Source: Arcicella aurantiaca (lineage in GTDB: Bacteria; Bacteroidota; Bacteroidia; Cytophagales; Spirosomataceae). Taken from it: 64,000 bases of DNA. Numbering within the stretch: position 1 is the stretch's first letter; every line of letters starts with the position of its first letter. The position numbers were made by a program, and so were the translations under genes. This document shows, piece after piece, positions 42,732 through 51,445 of this stretch. The notes under the pieces were generated by a model. It made no database searches, was not told where the DNA came from, and worked only from the letters and a program-made list of their open reading frames with translations. The stretch covers positions 310,001 through 374,000 of the forward strand of contig NZ_QGGO01000001.1 in assembly GCF_003148625.1 (NCBI RefSeq), written 5' to 3'.

Positions 42732-44669
42732 ATGTTATCAATCAATAATCTTTCGTTTTATTTCGGTTCTCGTCCTATGTATGATGGGGCGAATTTACAT
42801 ATCAAACCCAAAGACAAAATCGGTCTTGTTGGGGCAAATGGTACAGGAAAATCAACACTCCTTCGCATCATTGATGGCGAATATCAACCCGACGGTGGAA
42901 CAATCTCAAAATCAGGAGATTGTACTGTGGGTTTCCTAAATCAGGACTTGCTTTCTTACCAAAGTGAAGAATCAATTTTGGCGGTTGCTATGCAGGCTTT
43001 TGAACGTCAAAATTTCCTTCAGGCTGAAATAGATAGAGTTCTTCATAAAATGGAAACTAATTATGAAGATTCGGATATTGACGTATTGGGTCGTTTGCAA
43101 GATGAATTTGAAAATTTAGGTGGATATACCATTCAGTCGGAAGCAGAAACGATTTTGGAAGGTTTAGGCTTTACCACCGAAGAATTACAACAACCACTTC
43201 ATACTTTTTCGGGAGGTTGGAGAATGCGTGTAATGTTGGCAAAATTACTTCTTCAAAAACCGTCATTGTTGATGCTCGATGAACCTACCAACCACTTGGA
43301 CTTACCGTCTATTGAGTGGGTAGAAAACTACATCAATACCTATGAAGGAGCAATTATAGTGGTTTCTCACGATAGATTTTTCTTAGATAATACCGTGAAT
43401 ACCATTGTGGAGGTTACGGGTGCAAAATTGATTTCGTATGCTGGGAATTATGAGTTTTATGTTGAAGAAAAAGCCCTTAGAAATGAAATTCAGAAAGGAG
43501 CTTATGAAAATCAACAACAAGCCATCAAGCAAACCGAATTATTTATTTCAAGATTTAAAGCAAAGGCAACGAAGGCTCGTCAGGTACAGTCTCGTGTGAA
43601 GGCTTTGGAGCGTTTAGACATCATCGATGCCGTTGTTGATGATAATGCGAAGGTTAATTTTAAGTTTAATTTTGGAACTCAACCAGGACGTTTTATCATG
43701 ACATTGAATAATGTTACTAAAGCGTATGGCTCAAAGAAAATCTTAACCAATACCGCAGGAATGATTGAAAGAGGTGATAAAATTGCCTTGATTGGTGCAA
43801 ACGGTAAAGGAAAATCAACCCTTTTGAGAATTATTGATGGTTCTGAACCGATTGATGGAGAACGTACTTTAGGGCATAATGTCATCGACTCATTTTATGC
43901 ACAGCATCAATTAGAAAGTTTAGATGTAAACAATACTTTGCTTGATGAATTGAAAATGACTGGAACAGGTAAATTAGAAACCGAATTACGTAGTATTTTG
44001 GGCTGTTTCTTGTTTACTGGTGATGATGCCTTTAAGAAAATTAAAGTATTGTCTGGAGGAGAAAAATCCAGAGTTGCTTTGGCAAAAGTATTGATTTCTG
44101 AAGCTAACTTTTTGTTACTTGATGAACCGACCAACCACTTAGACATGATGTCGGTGAATATTTTGATTCAAGCATTACAACAATATGAAGGCTCTTTTGT
44201 GGTAGTTTCTCACGACCGTTTCTTTGTTTCTGAAATTGCGAATAAAATTTGGTATATCGAAGATGAAGAAATAAAAGTTTACCCCGGAACTTACGAAGAA
44301 TATGAAACTTGGCAAGAACAACGAATTTTGAATGGCGAAGTAGTGGAAACGAAGCCACAAAAGAAAACCGTTGAAAAAGTGGCAGAAAAGAAGCCAACCA
44401 TTGATGATTCTGCTAAAAAAGAGATTCAGAAAAATCTTAAAAAACTGAACCAAACTTTATCTGAAACCGAAAATCAGATTAGTAAATTGGAAGCAGATAA
44501 AGTGAAGCAAGAGAATCTATTGGCAGACCCAACAATTTTTAATGACCCTGCGGCGTTGAAACGTGAAAATGAAGCGTACCAAAAGATTCTTAATCATCTG
44601 GAAGCAGTAAATGACACGTGGGAAGGTGTAATGATGGAAATTGAGGAGTTGGAAGGAAATTTAGCTTAA
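42732..44669 (+). CDS. ABC-F family ATP-binding protein (ribosome-associated)
   Basis: A 645-residue protein with two ABC ATPase domains and no membrane segment, as in ABC-F translation factors. Walker A sites GANGTGKST (about 34) and GANGKGKST (about 355), signatures TFSGGWRMRV and LSGGEKSRVAL, an interdomain linker (about 240-310), and a C-terminal coiled coil (about 560-645, KKEIQKNLKKLNQTLSETEN). It resembles the Uup/YdiF group, proposed to assist stalled ribosomes. The start at 42732 (MLSINNLSFYFGSR) is supported by the promoter position; the ATG at 42708 would lie upstream of the -7 box. Confidence 0.92.
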   Translation: MLSINNLSFYFGSRPMYDGANLHIKPKDKIGLVGANGTGKSTLLRIIDGEYQPDGGTISKSGDCTVGFLNQDLLSYQSEESILAVAMQAFERQNFLQAEIDRVLHKMETNYEDSDIDVLGRLQDEFENLGGYTIQSEAETILEGLGFTTEELQQPLHTFSGGWRMRVMLAKLLLQKPSLLMLDEPTNHLDLPSIEWVENYINTYEGAIIVVSHDRFFLDNTVNTIVEVTGAKLISYAGNYEFYVEEKALRNEIQKGAYENQQQAIKQTELFISRFKAKATKARQVQSRVKALERLDIIDAVVDDNAKVNFKFNFGTQPGRFIMTLNNVTKAYGSKKILTNTAGMIERGDKIALIGANGKGKSTLLRIIDGSEPIDGERTLGHNVIDSFYAQHQLESLDVNNTLLDELKMTGTGKLETELRSILGCFLFTGDDAFKKIKVLSGGEKSRVALAKVLISEANFLLLDEPTNHLDMMSVNILIQALQQYEGSFVVVSHDRFFVSEIANKIWYIEDEEIKVYPGTYEEYETWQEQRILNGEVVETKPQKKTVEKVAEKKPTIDDSAKKEIQKNLKKLNQTLSETENQISKLEADKVKQENLLADPTIFNDPAALKRENEAYQKILNHLEAVNDTWEGVMMEIEELEGNLA

Positions 44670-44686
44670 AATAATTACCAACAAAA

Positions 44687-44820
44687 ATAGACCACGGATG
44701 ATACGGATTTGACCGATTTACACAGATTGTATTTTTTAATTGAAACTCACCTCAGAGTACACATTAATCTTAAATCGTGTTACCTATAATCTGTTCAATC
44801 CGTAATATCCGTGGTCTATT
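44687..44820. repeat. Dispersed palindromic repeat, ACCACAGATT family, copy 2
   Basis: Left end ATAGACCACGGATGATACGG, right end ATATCCGTGGTCTATT; inner pieces GATTTACACAGATTG and TAATCTGTTCAATCC. Related to copies at 6651 and 57208 but about 45 bases longer in the centre. It fills the spacer before the T9SS plug gene. Confidence 0.8.
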
Positions 44821-44847
44821 TTGTGGGTATTCTAACTCAATGTTATT

Positions 44848-46146
44848 ATGAAAAATTTAATCATCATTTTTACCCTATTTTCTCTAACGATTTCTGCCCA
44901 AAAGAAGAAAAATAGAGACTATTTTGAGCCAAAGAAAATCATCTACGATAATCATATTTATGAACCCTATATCAGAACTGTTCAATTATATCCGACTTTA
45001 AGTTCTGGTAAAACAGCTCAGGCTTCGCTTAATCCTCCCGTTGTAAATCTTCAAGATAGCCAACCTTTATTATTGGAATTTGATTGTTTAAATCCAGAAT
45101 ATCAATCATTTAGAGTAAAAGTTTTCCATTGTAATGCAGACTGGAAACCGTCTGTATTAAATGAAATTGAATATTTGCCAGAATATAATGATTTTCCAAT
45201 TAATGATTATCGAAATTCATTTGCTACAAAAATCCCATACACCCACTTTTCGATTGAACTTCCAAAAGTAAAATTAGCGGGAAATTACGTGGTTATGGTT
45301 TACAAAAATCGAAATGAGGAGGATATAATGCTCACATGTAGGTTTATGGTTTATCAAAATAGAGTAAATGTGGGCGGTAGAGTAAGTTTTGCCAATAATG
45401 TTCAAAAACGTTTGTCACATCAGCAAGTGAATTTGGGAATTAGCTTTAGTGGATACGAAATTATTGACCCCAAGCAAGATTTAAAAGTTATTATTCGTCA
45501 GAATTTTAGAGATGATAAAGTGACAAAACCGCTCGTTCCGTTCATGGTTGATTCATATAATAAAAAGTTGGATTATCAATTTTATGATGGTGAAAATCAA
45601 TTTGAAGGCGGTAGCGAATTTAGAATGTTTGATGGGCGTAGCACTCAGCAAAAGTTAGTCAATATTTCAAAAATCATTCAAGGTGAGCGTGAAAGTATCA
45701 TTGAACTTTATCCAGAAAAAACGCAAAATCATTTGGCATATATTTCGGTCAATGATTTCAACGGAATGTATGTTATTGATAATTATGAGACTAATAAAGG
45801 TGAAACAGAATCTGATTATGTGCGAGTGAGTTTTATGTTGAAGTCAGATTCTTTAGAAAATAAAAAGGTTTATGTGAACGGGGCATTTAATGATTGGCAG
45901 TTAGATAGTAGAAATTTGATGCACTATGTTCCTGAAAGTCAGTCGTATGAGCTTTATATGCAACTCAAGCAAGGCATTTATAATTACAATTATCTTACGG
46001 TTGATAGCCAAGGTAATAAAAGCGAAGTTGATTTTGAAGGAACACATTCGCAAACAGAAAACGTATATGAAGTTTTAGTTTATCATCGTCCGATAGGGGC
46101 AAGAGCAGACGCATTAGTGGGATATTCGATGATAAAAACGCAATAA
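44848..46146 (+). CDS. Type IX secretion system plug protein (DUF5103 family)
   Basis: A 432-residue exported protein. Signal peptide (MKNLIIIFTLFSLTISAQ), then NHIYEPYIRTVQLYPTLSSG, PLLLEFDCLNPEYQSFRVKV and CNADWKPSVLNEIEYLPEYN, the conserved opening of DUF5103, and a C-terminal all-beta region. In the T9SS, the Plug closes the periplasmic side of the SprA outer-membrane pore when PorV is not bound. It implies that the organism has a T9SS encoded elsewhere; no other core T9SS gene is here. The OmpA-like lipoprotein gene follows on the same strand. Confidence 0.85.
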   Translation: MKNLIIIFTLFSLTISAQKKKNRDYFEPKKIIYDNHIYEPYIRTVQLYPTLSSGKTAQASLNPPVVNLQDSQPLLLEFDCLNPEYQSFRVKVFHCNADWKPSVLNEIEYLPEYNDFPINDYRNSFATKIPYTHFSIELPKVKLAGNYVVMVYKNRNEEDIMLTCRFMVYQNRVNVGGRVSFANNVQKRLSHQQVNLGISFSGYEIIDPKQDLKVIIRQNFRDDKVTKPLVPFMVDSYNKKLDYQFYDGENQFEGGSEFRMFDGRSTQQKLVNISKIIQGERESIIELYPEKTQNHLAYISVNDFNGMYVIDNYETNKGETESDYVRVSFMLKSDSLENKKVYVNGAFNDWQLDSRNLMHYVPESQSYELYMQLKQGIYNYNYLTVDSQGNKSEVDFEGTHSQTENVYEVLVYHRPIGARADALVGYSMIKTQ

Positions 46147-46232
46147 ATGTTAATGATTAGTTAAAGAGTGAGGGATAAAACAAGAAGTTTTTGTAAATTT
46201 CGTTCAATAACCATTTACTAAATTTTGATAAA

Positions 46233-47642
46233 ATGAAAAGACTATTTTTGCTATTTAGTGTTGCAATATTATTACAAAGTTGTTTAGGAACGTATCCACA
46301 AGGTTCGGGAGGTTATCCTACAAATGGTGGGAATTCAGATGGTGGAAATAGTACAGGTGGCAATCAGTATCCTTCGGGTGGCGACCGTCCACAGACTTCA
46401 CCTCAGACAAACCCTAATAATTATCCTTCCAATCCGCAGTCTCGTTCTGGACGCTCAGCAGATAATGATTTAGTAGTGGGAAATATTCGACTAACTGAGC
46501 AATACACTATTTTGTATCTAACTTTTACAAATACTCATAGAGCGGGTAATGTTCAAGATAGAAACGGGAAAAGTTACTATGATGATGGTACTCAGAATGT
46601 TGCTTTTCAAGAAAATGCTGTTTTGATTGCGGCTAACGGTGCAAGAACTTTCAGAGCTATCAAAGCTGACAATATTCCATTTTTGAACGATGTTAAAGCA
46701 AGAGATTTAACAAAGTACGGAAGACGCTTACAGCCAGGTGAGTCACTTAATTTTGTTGCCTATTTTGAACGTTTAGATAAAGGGTTAGAGAGTTTTGACT
46801 TAAATGAATGTAATTCAGATAATTATGTTTGTTGGAATGTTTATAATTTGACGGTGTCGAATCCTTCAGATGTTATCAATCAACCAACTCCTACCAAAAC
46901 AACGCCTGTTCCAACGCCAACTCCTCCTACAAATACGGATAATACGCCAACTAAGAGCAGAACAAAATCAGGTAAAGTAGGCGAAGTAGATAACACGCCT
47001 CCGCCTGCACCAGTGGCTACCAATGTAATTGTATCGGGGATTGTTAGAGATGTAAAAACGAATCGCCCAATTAGTGCAACAATTGATTATAAATTGTCCA
47101 GTTCAAAACAAGTAATTGATTCTGTACAGAGTTTTGCAAGTACAGGTGTTTATAGAATGTCGTTACAAAAAGGACAAGTTTATACTTATACAACGTCTGC
47201 AAGAGGATATTTAGCAACCAACGACGTAGTGGATTTGTCAAAAACTGCTGGTGGTCAAAAAGTTACCAAAGATATTTATTTAACACCAATTGCTGTTGGA
47301 GATAAAATTGTTCTGAAAAATATTTACTTTGAAGTTTCAAAATCAGATTTATTACCTGCTTCTTATGCTGAATTGAATAAATTGGTTACGATGATGCAAG
47401 ACAACCCGATGATGGAAATTCGTTTGGAAGGACATACGGATATTGTAGGCGACTCTGAAGCCAATTTAGAACTATCACAGGATAGAGTTGATGCTTGCGA
47501 AACTTATTTAGTAAAGCAAGGAATTCCATCTGCCAGAATCCAAGCGGTAGGCTATGGAGACACTCGCCCAATCGTGAAAAAAGGAACTGACGAAGAAAGA
47601 AAGGTGAATAGAAGAGTGGAGTTTGTGGTGTTGAAGTTGTAG
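46233..47642 (+). CDS. OmpA-family lipoprotein with carboxypeptidase-regulatory-like domain
   Basis: A 469-residue lipoprotein. Lipobox LLQSC with Cys17, a Gly/Ser/Asn-rich linker (18-80), a globular domain (about 82-210, VVGNIRLTEQYTILYLTFTN), a Pro/Thr-rich linker (about 215-260), a CarboxypepD-regulatory-like domain (about 265-350, VIVSGIVRDVKTNRPISATI) and an OmpA peptidoglycan-binding domain (about 355-469, LEGHTDIVGDSEANLELSQD, RVDACETYLVKQGI). It would link the outer membrane to peptidoglycan. The Reg + OmpA combination resembles PorE of the T9SS, and it follows the T9SS plug gene, but PorE's TPR and propeller domains are missing. Confidence 0.82.
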   Translation: MKRLFLLFSVAILLQSCLGTYPQGSGGYPTNGGNSDGGNSTGGNQYPSGGDRPQTSPQTNPNNYPSNPQSRSGRSADNDLVVGNIRLTEQYTILYLTFTNTHRAGNVQDRNGKSYYDDGTQNVAFQENAVLIAANGARTFRAIKADNIPFLNDVKARDLTKYGRRLQPGESLNFVAYFERLDKGLESFDLNECNSDNYVCWNVYNLTVSNPSDVINQPTPTKTTPVPTPTPPTNTDNTPTKSRTKSGKVGEVDNTPPPAPVATNVIVSGIVRDVKTNRPISATIDYKLSSSKQVIDSVQSFASTGVYRMSLQKGQVYTYTTSARGYLATNDVVDLSKTAGGQKVTKDIYLTPIAVGDKIVLKNIYFEVSKSDLLPASYAELNKLVTMMQDNPMMEIRLEGHTDIVGDSEANLELSQDRVDACETYLVKQGIPSARIQAVGYGDTRPIVKKGTDEERKVNRRVEFVVLKL

Positions 47643-47701
47643 CGTAGTAACACAGACTTCAGTCTGTCAGTTAGACAACAGACTGAAGTCTGTGTTACTA
47701 A
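47643..47701. repeat. CAGACTTTAGTCTG-family repeat, copy
   Basis: CACAGACTTCAGTCTG and CAGACTGAAGTCTGTG form a near-perfect inverted pair with TAGTAACA at the left and TGTTACTA at the right. It exactly fills the convergent spacer between the OmpA-like and ychF stop codons. Confidence 0.85.
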
Positions 47702-47704
47702 ATT

Positions 47705-48811
47705 TTAAACATTAAATCTAAAGTGCATAATATCACCGTCGATTACTGTATATTCTTTACCTTCTACTGATAATTTTCCTGCTTCTTTACAAGCGTTTTC
47801 GGATTTATATTGTTCGTAATCAGCGAATTTGATAACTTCTGCACGAATAAAGCCACGTTCAAAGTCAGAGTGAATCACACCCGCAGCAGCAGGAGCTTTC
47901 CAACCTTTTTGGATTGTCCAAGCACGAACTTCTTTAACACCAGCCGTGAAATAAGTAATCAAATTCAAGAGTGCATAAGAACCACGAATCAATTTATCTA
48001 ATCCCGATTCTGTCAAATTATATTCTTCCAAGAACATTAGACGGTCGTCTGCATCTTCCATTTCTGCAATTTGAGCCTCCAAAGCTGCACAGATAACAAT
48101 TACTTCAGCACCTTCTGGAGCAACACTTGCTTTCAATTGCTCAACATATTCATTTGTTCCCGCTGCGATTGACCCTTCGTCAACGTTTGCCACATAAATA
48201 ACAGGTTTGTCAGTCAATAAACACAAGTCACCAATGGCTTCAAATTTTGCATCTGGGTCAAGTCCTTGAACAGTACGAGCTGATTGTCCAGATTCTAAAA
48301 CTGCTTTATACTGTTGTAAAATTGTCAATTGAGCTTTTGCTTTGGCATCACCTGCCTTTGCAGAACGTTCCGTTTTTTGGATTTTCTTATCAACCGATTC
48401 TAAATCTTTCAATTGAAGTTCGTAATCAATGATTTCTTTATCAGAAACAGGGTTTACACGACCTTCTACGTGAACGATATTGTCGTCAGAAAAACAACGA
48501 ACAACGTGTAGAATGGCATCAACCTCACGAATATTGGCTAAAAATTTGTTACCAAGACCAGCACCTGTTGAAGCACCTTTTACCAAACCTGCGATATCCA
48601 TAAACTCGATAACAGTTGGTAAAACACGCTGAGGCTTTACAAGTTCTTCCAAGATGTTTAACCGTTGGTCTGGCACTGTTACGATACCAACGTTTGGTTC
48701 AATCGTACAGAAAGGATAATTGGCAGCTTCTGCCTTATTTGAAGATATTGCACTAAAAAGAGTAGATTTTCCGACGTTTGGTAAACCTACAATACCACAT
48801 TGTAAACCCAT
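47705..48811 (-). CDS. ychF: Redox-regulated ATPase YchF (Obg family)
   Basis: A 368-residue OBG-family ATPase. GLPNVGKST (8-16), the YchF-type NVDEG in place of NKxD, which confers ATP preference, a coiled-coil insertion (about 125-180) and the C-terminal TGS-like domain with [20 protein letters not shown] and [15 protein letters not shown]. It binds ribosomes and is linked to stress responses. It is transcribed from the minus strand after DUF3276, with a terminator between them. Confidence 0.95.
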   Translation of the reverse strand: MGLQCGIVGLPNVGKSTLFSAISSNKAEAANYPFCTIEPNVGIVTVPDQRLNILEELVKPQRVLPTVIEFMDIAGLVKGASTGAGLGNKFLANIREVDAILHVVRCFSDDNIVHVEGRVNPVSDKEIIDYELQLKDLESVDKKIQKTERSAKAGDAKAKAQLTILQQYKAVLESGQSARTVQGLDPDAKFEAIGDLCLLTDKPVIYVANVDEGSIAAGTNEYVEQLKASVAPEGAEVIVICAALEAQIAEMEDADDRLMFLEEYNLTESGLDKLIRGSYALLNLITYFTAGVKEVRAWTIQKGWKAPAAAGVIHSDFERGFIRAEVIKFADYEQYKSENACKEAGKLSVEGKEYTVIDGDIMHFRFNV

Positions 48812-48872
48812 TTATTTTATTTATTGTATAATCGTATTTGAAAAAGAATACAAAATTAGTAAAATAACAACA

Positions 48873-48900
48873 AAAAAGCCTCTAAAAATTCAGAGGCTTA
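48873..48900 (-). terminator. Terminator of the DUF3276 gene
   Basis: AAGCCTCT pairs with AGAGGCTT; on the minus strand the stem is followed by six T. It lies 23 bases past the DUF3276 stop. Confidence 0.85.
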
Positions 48901-48922
48901 CAAAATCATTGAGCTTTACGGA

Positions 48923-49249
48923 TTATTCCCACTTTAATTCACTTCCGAAACTGTTTCCGCCTTCTTCTTCCTCACGGTCAAATTGTGCAAAATCAACATC
49001 TGGTAGAAGTTCATTTTTAACATGATCAACGGCTTCTTGTAAGCCTTCCATAAATTTGCCGAAATCTTCTTTGTACAAAAACATTTTGTGCTTTTCGTAC
49101 CCGAAACCATCATCTTTCTGATAACGGCGACTTTCTGTGATTGTGATGTAATAATCGTTTGAGCGAGTTGACTTCACATCAAAAAAGTAAGTTCGTTTTC
49201 CAGCTCTGATTCTTTTTGAAAACAATTCTTCTCTATCTCTTTCTTCCAC
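48923..49249 (-). CDS. DUF3276 family PUR-alpha-like protein
   Basis: A 108-residue protein of the PUR (single-stranded nucleic acid binding) family of Bacteroidota. Opening MEERDREELFSKRIRAGKRT, FFDVKSTRSNDYYITITESR (the PUR beta core), and an acidic C-terminus QFDREEEEGGNSFGSELKW. PUR proteins bind purine-rich single-stranded DNA or RNA; the specific role is unknown. It is monocistronic with its own terminator. Confidence 0.9.
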   Translation of the reverse strand: MEERDREELFSKRIRAGKRTYFFDVKSTRSNDYYITITESRRYQKDDGFGYEKHKMFLYKEDFGKFMEGLQEAVDHVKNELLPDVDFAQFDREEEEGGNSFGSELKWE

Positions 49250-49501
49250 TGTGTAATAATAATTTAGGGTTTATGATTTGGTAAAAATATAAATTTTATC
49301 ACTTTTTACAAAAAAAACGGAAAAATAATATTTGTTTTTTTATACTACAAACTTAATAATTCTTATGAAAAATTGTATATAACCAATATTAATTTTTATT
49401 TATACTCCTAAAAAAATATTTATCACAATTCAAGTAAGATTCTATAAATTGACTTTTATTGATATATTAAATGTCAAAAGCCAAACTACTGAAGCGTAAA
49501 A

Positions 49502-50500
49502 TTATATCTTTAAAAGGGTTTTTATTAATTCATTCGTAAGTTCATTAATCGGATAAACCTTTTTTTCTCTCGTTAAAAAACTTCGAGTGGAAAAAATATC
49601 ATTTGCAACAAAAATGTAATGTCCTTCTTTTTGGGTGATATATTTAACTTTGTCTTCATTCAAATCTATTCCTAAAGTTATTAAAAACATCATATCAACA
49701 TCCAAATTTTCAATACTCTCATGATTTTGCTTATATCTCTCTCTTAAAGTCCTTTTAGCACTAACCCCAATAGATTTATCTTGAAAAGTAAGTTTAAAAT
49801 CGTATTCAATTGAACCTAAATTTGAATCGAAAGATTGTGAAATATATTGAATCCCATTTGTTATTAGAACATCTTTGACCCTTTCTTCATAGCTACTACC
49901 TGAAGTTGAACGAATAGATTGACTTGCACTTTCGGCATAAATAATTTGAAGAATAGTGTCTGGATCAATATAAGGTATCTCACTAATATCTTCTATTAAT
50001 GGTAAATAAATAGTGTCTTGATTCTTTGCAATGTCTTCAAATAAGATTTTAATTAACAATGCTCCTGCGACTCTTACGGAGTATGGCAAAAGCAGCATAT
50101 TGTAATCATAAGCAAAATCTAAAATATGTATAGTTTTGATTGTTCTAAAAGTTTCAGACGTTAGTTTACTTTTTTCCAAAATATAATCTTTGAATCTAAT
50201 TAGATTTAAAGCTAATTTTAAGACATGAAAATGTTCTTTTCTATGAATATTGTTTACTATTAGTGAACTAATAGCATCTGACTTAGCAGTAGAATTCGCT
50301 ATATTTTTGATGGAACTTTGTAAATTTTCTAACTGTTTTTCAAATTTTTCATTGGATTTGATAACTAATTGAATTTTTTCAATTAGACTTATTGACTGTG
50401 CAGAAGAAAAATGTATCTGAATTACATCTTTCATAGTTTTATACAGTTCAAGATTAATAAGCAATCGAGAGTTGCTTAGGTTTAGGTTTTCTAAGTTCAT
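49502..50500 (-). CDS. Type II restriction endonuclease (PD-(D/E)XK, S-x-K variant)
   Basis: A 332-residue putative restriction endonuclease, recognised from its position behind the methyltransferase and a C-terminal catalytic core: GSSYEERVKD with E205/E206, IEYDFKLTF with D234, GVSAKRTLRERYKQN with S247-A-K249, and E261 twelve residues on. The S-x-K followed by a late Glu resembles the Cfr10I/NgoMIV/EcoRII/Ecl18kI group. The N-terminal 190 residues are helical and unrecognised, probably DNA-binding or dimerising. The start at 50500 overlaps the methyltransferase by 47 bases; the ATG at 50434 is an alternative. The exact target is unknown. Confidence 0.75.
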   Translation of the reverse strand: MNLENLNLSNSRLLINLELYKTMKDVIQIHFSSAQSISLIEKIQLVIKSNEKFEKQLENLQSSIKNIANSTAKSDAISSLIVNNIHRKEHFHVLKLALNLIRFKDYILEKSKLTSETFRTIKTIHILDFAYDYNMLLLPYSVRVAGALLIKILFEDIAKNQDTIYLPLIEDISEIPYIDPDTILQIIYAESASQSIRSTSGSSYEERVKDVLITNGIQYISQSFDSNLGSIEYDFKLTFQDKSIGVSAKRTLRERYKQNHESIENLDVDMMFLITLGIDLNEDKVKYITQKEGHYIFVANDIFSTRSFLTREKKVYPINELTNELIKTLLKI

Positions 50501-51419
50501 TTTTTAGGAATTTAAGACTAAATAATATTTCATTTGCAATTGCTCTAATTACAGGAACAGAAACAGAATTTCCAAATTGTTTATAGGCTTGAGTATCACT
50601 TACTGGTATAATAAAAGTATCTGGAAAACCCTGTAATCTTGCTGCTTCCCGAGGGGTTAATTTTCGAGGGTTTTTACCAAGCTGAGATATTAAAATTTCC
50701 GAACCATCTTTATAATATCTGGCAGAAATTGTACTTGTATATGCAGAGTTTTCATCAAAAATACTATAACCAAATCCCCAGCCTTTTAACATATTTCTTT
50801 TTTTCCTTTCTTGGTGGCTTGCCCAAAGTTTATCAGAAATAGTGTAGTTTGCAGGAACAACCTCTTCTAAAATGTTACCAAATCGAGTTGGAGTATTGGG
50901 TGCTGAAGGAAACTCAAAATCAAGGTCTTCTAAAAAACCAATTATATATATGCGTTCTCTATTCTGTGGTAATCCAAAATGTTTAGCATTTAAAACTTTG
51001 TAATGAATATTATAACCAAGGTCAATAAGTGTCTTTTTAATGATATTAAATGTTCGACCTTTATCATGTCCAACTAAGCCTTTTACATTTTCAAGCAAAA
51101 AAGCTTTGGGTTTATGAAAATCAATTATTCTTGCGACATCAAAAAACAGAGTTCCTCTGATGTCATCAAATCCTAGCTTTTTACCTGCATGAGAAAAGGC
51201 TTGACAAGGGAAACCTCCCAATAAAATATCGAATTCAGGAATATTCTCTGCTAAAATTTTTGTAATATCCCCATCGGGTTTATGTGAAAAATTCGTTTCA
51301 TATGTTAATTGTGAATATTTATCCCATTCTGAAGTAAAAACACATTGTCCTCCTAATTCTTCAAATGGAATTCTGATGCCGCCAACTCCTGCAAATAAGT
51401 CAATAAACTTAAAACTCAT
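50454..51419 (-). CDS. DNA (cytosine-5) methyltransferase of a Type II restriction-modification system
   Basis: A 321-residue m5C methyltransferase. Motif I FIDLFAGVGGIR, motif IV GGFPCQAFSHAGK with the catalytic Pro-Cys, motif VI FLLENVKGL, motif VIII PQNRERIYIIG, a target-recognition region around STISARYYKDGSEILI that resembles the Dcm/EcoRII branch, and motif X FGNSVSVP. It protects host DNA from the endonuclease encoded next. The ATG at 51419 gives the normal short lead into motif I; the ATG at 51446 would overlap the stop of the upstream dehydrogenase (TAATG) and is also possible. Recognition of a CC-N/W-GG-like site is inference. Confidence 0.9.
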   Translation of the reverse strand: MSFKFIDLFAGVGGIRIPFEELGGQCVFTSEWDKYSQLTYETNFSHKPDGDITKILAENIPEFDILLGGFPCQAFSHAGKKLGFDDIRGTLFFDVARIIDFHKPKAFLLENVKGLVGHDKGRTFNIIKKTLIDLGYNIHYKVLNAKHFGLPQNRERIYIIGFLEDLDFEFPSAPNTPTRFGNILEEVVPANYTISDKLWASHQERKKRNMLKGWGFGYSIFDENSAYTSTISARYYKDGSEILISQLGKNPRKLTPREAARLQGFPDTFIIPVSDTQAYKQFGNSVSVPVIRAIANEILFSLKFLKNELRKPKPKQLSIAY

Positions 51420-51445
51420 ATTCTTATTTATTAAATTTTTAATCA

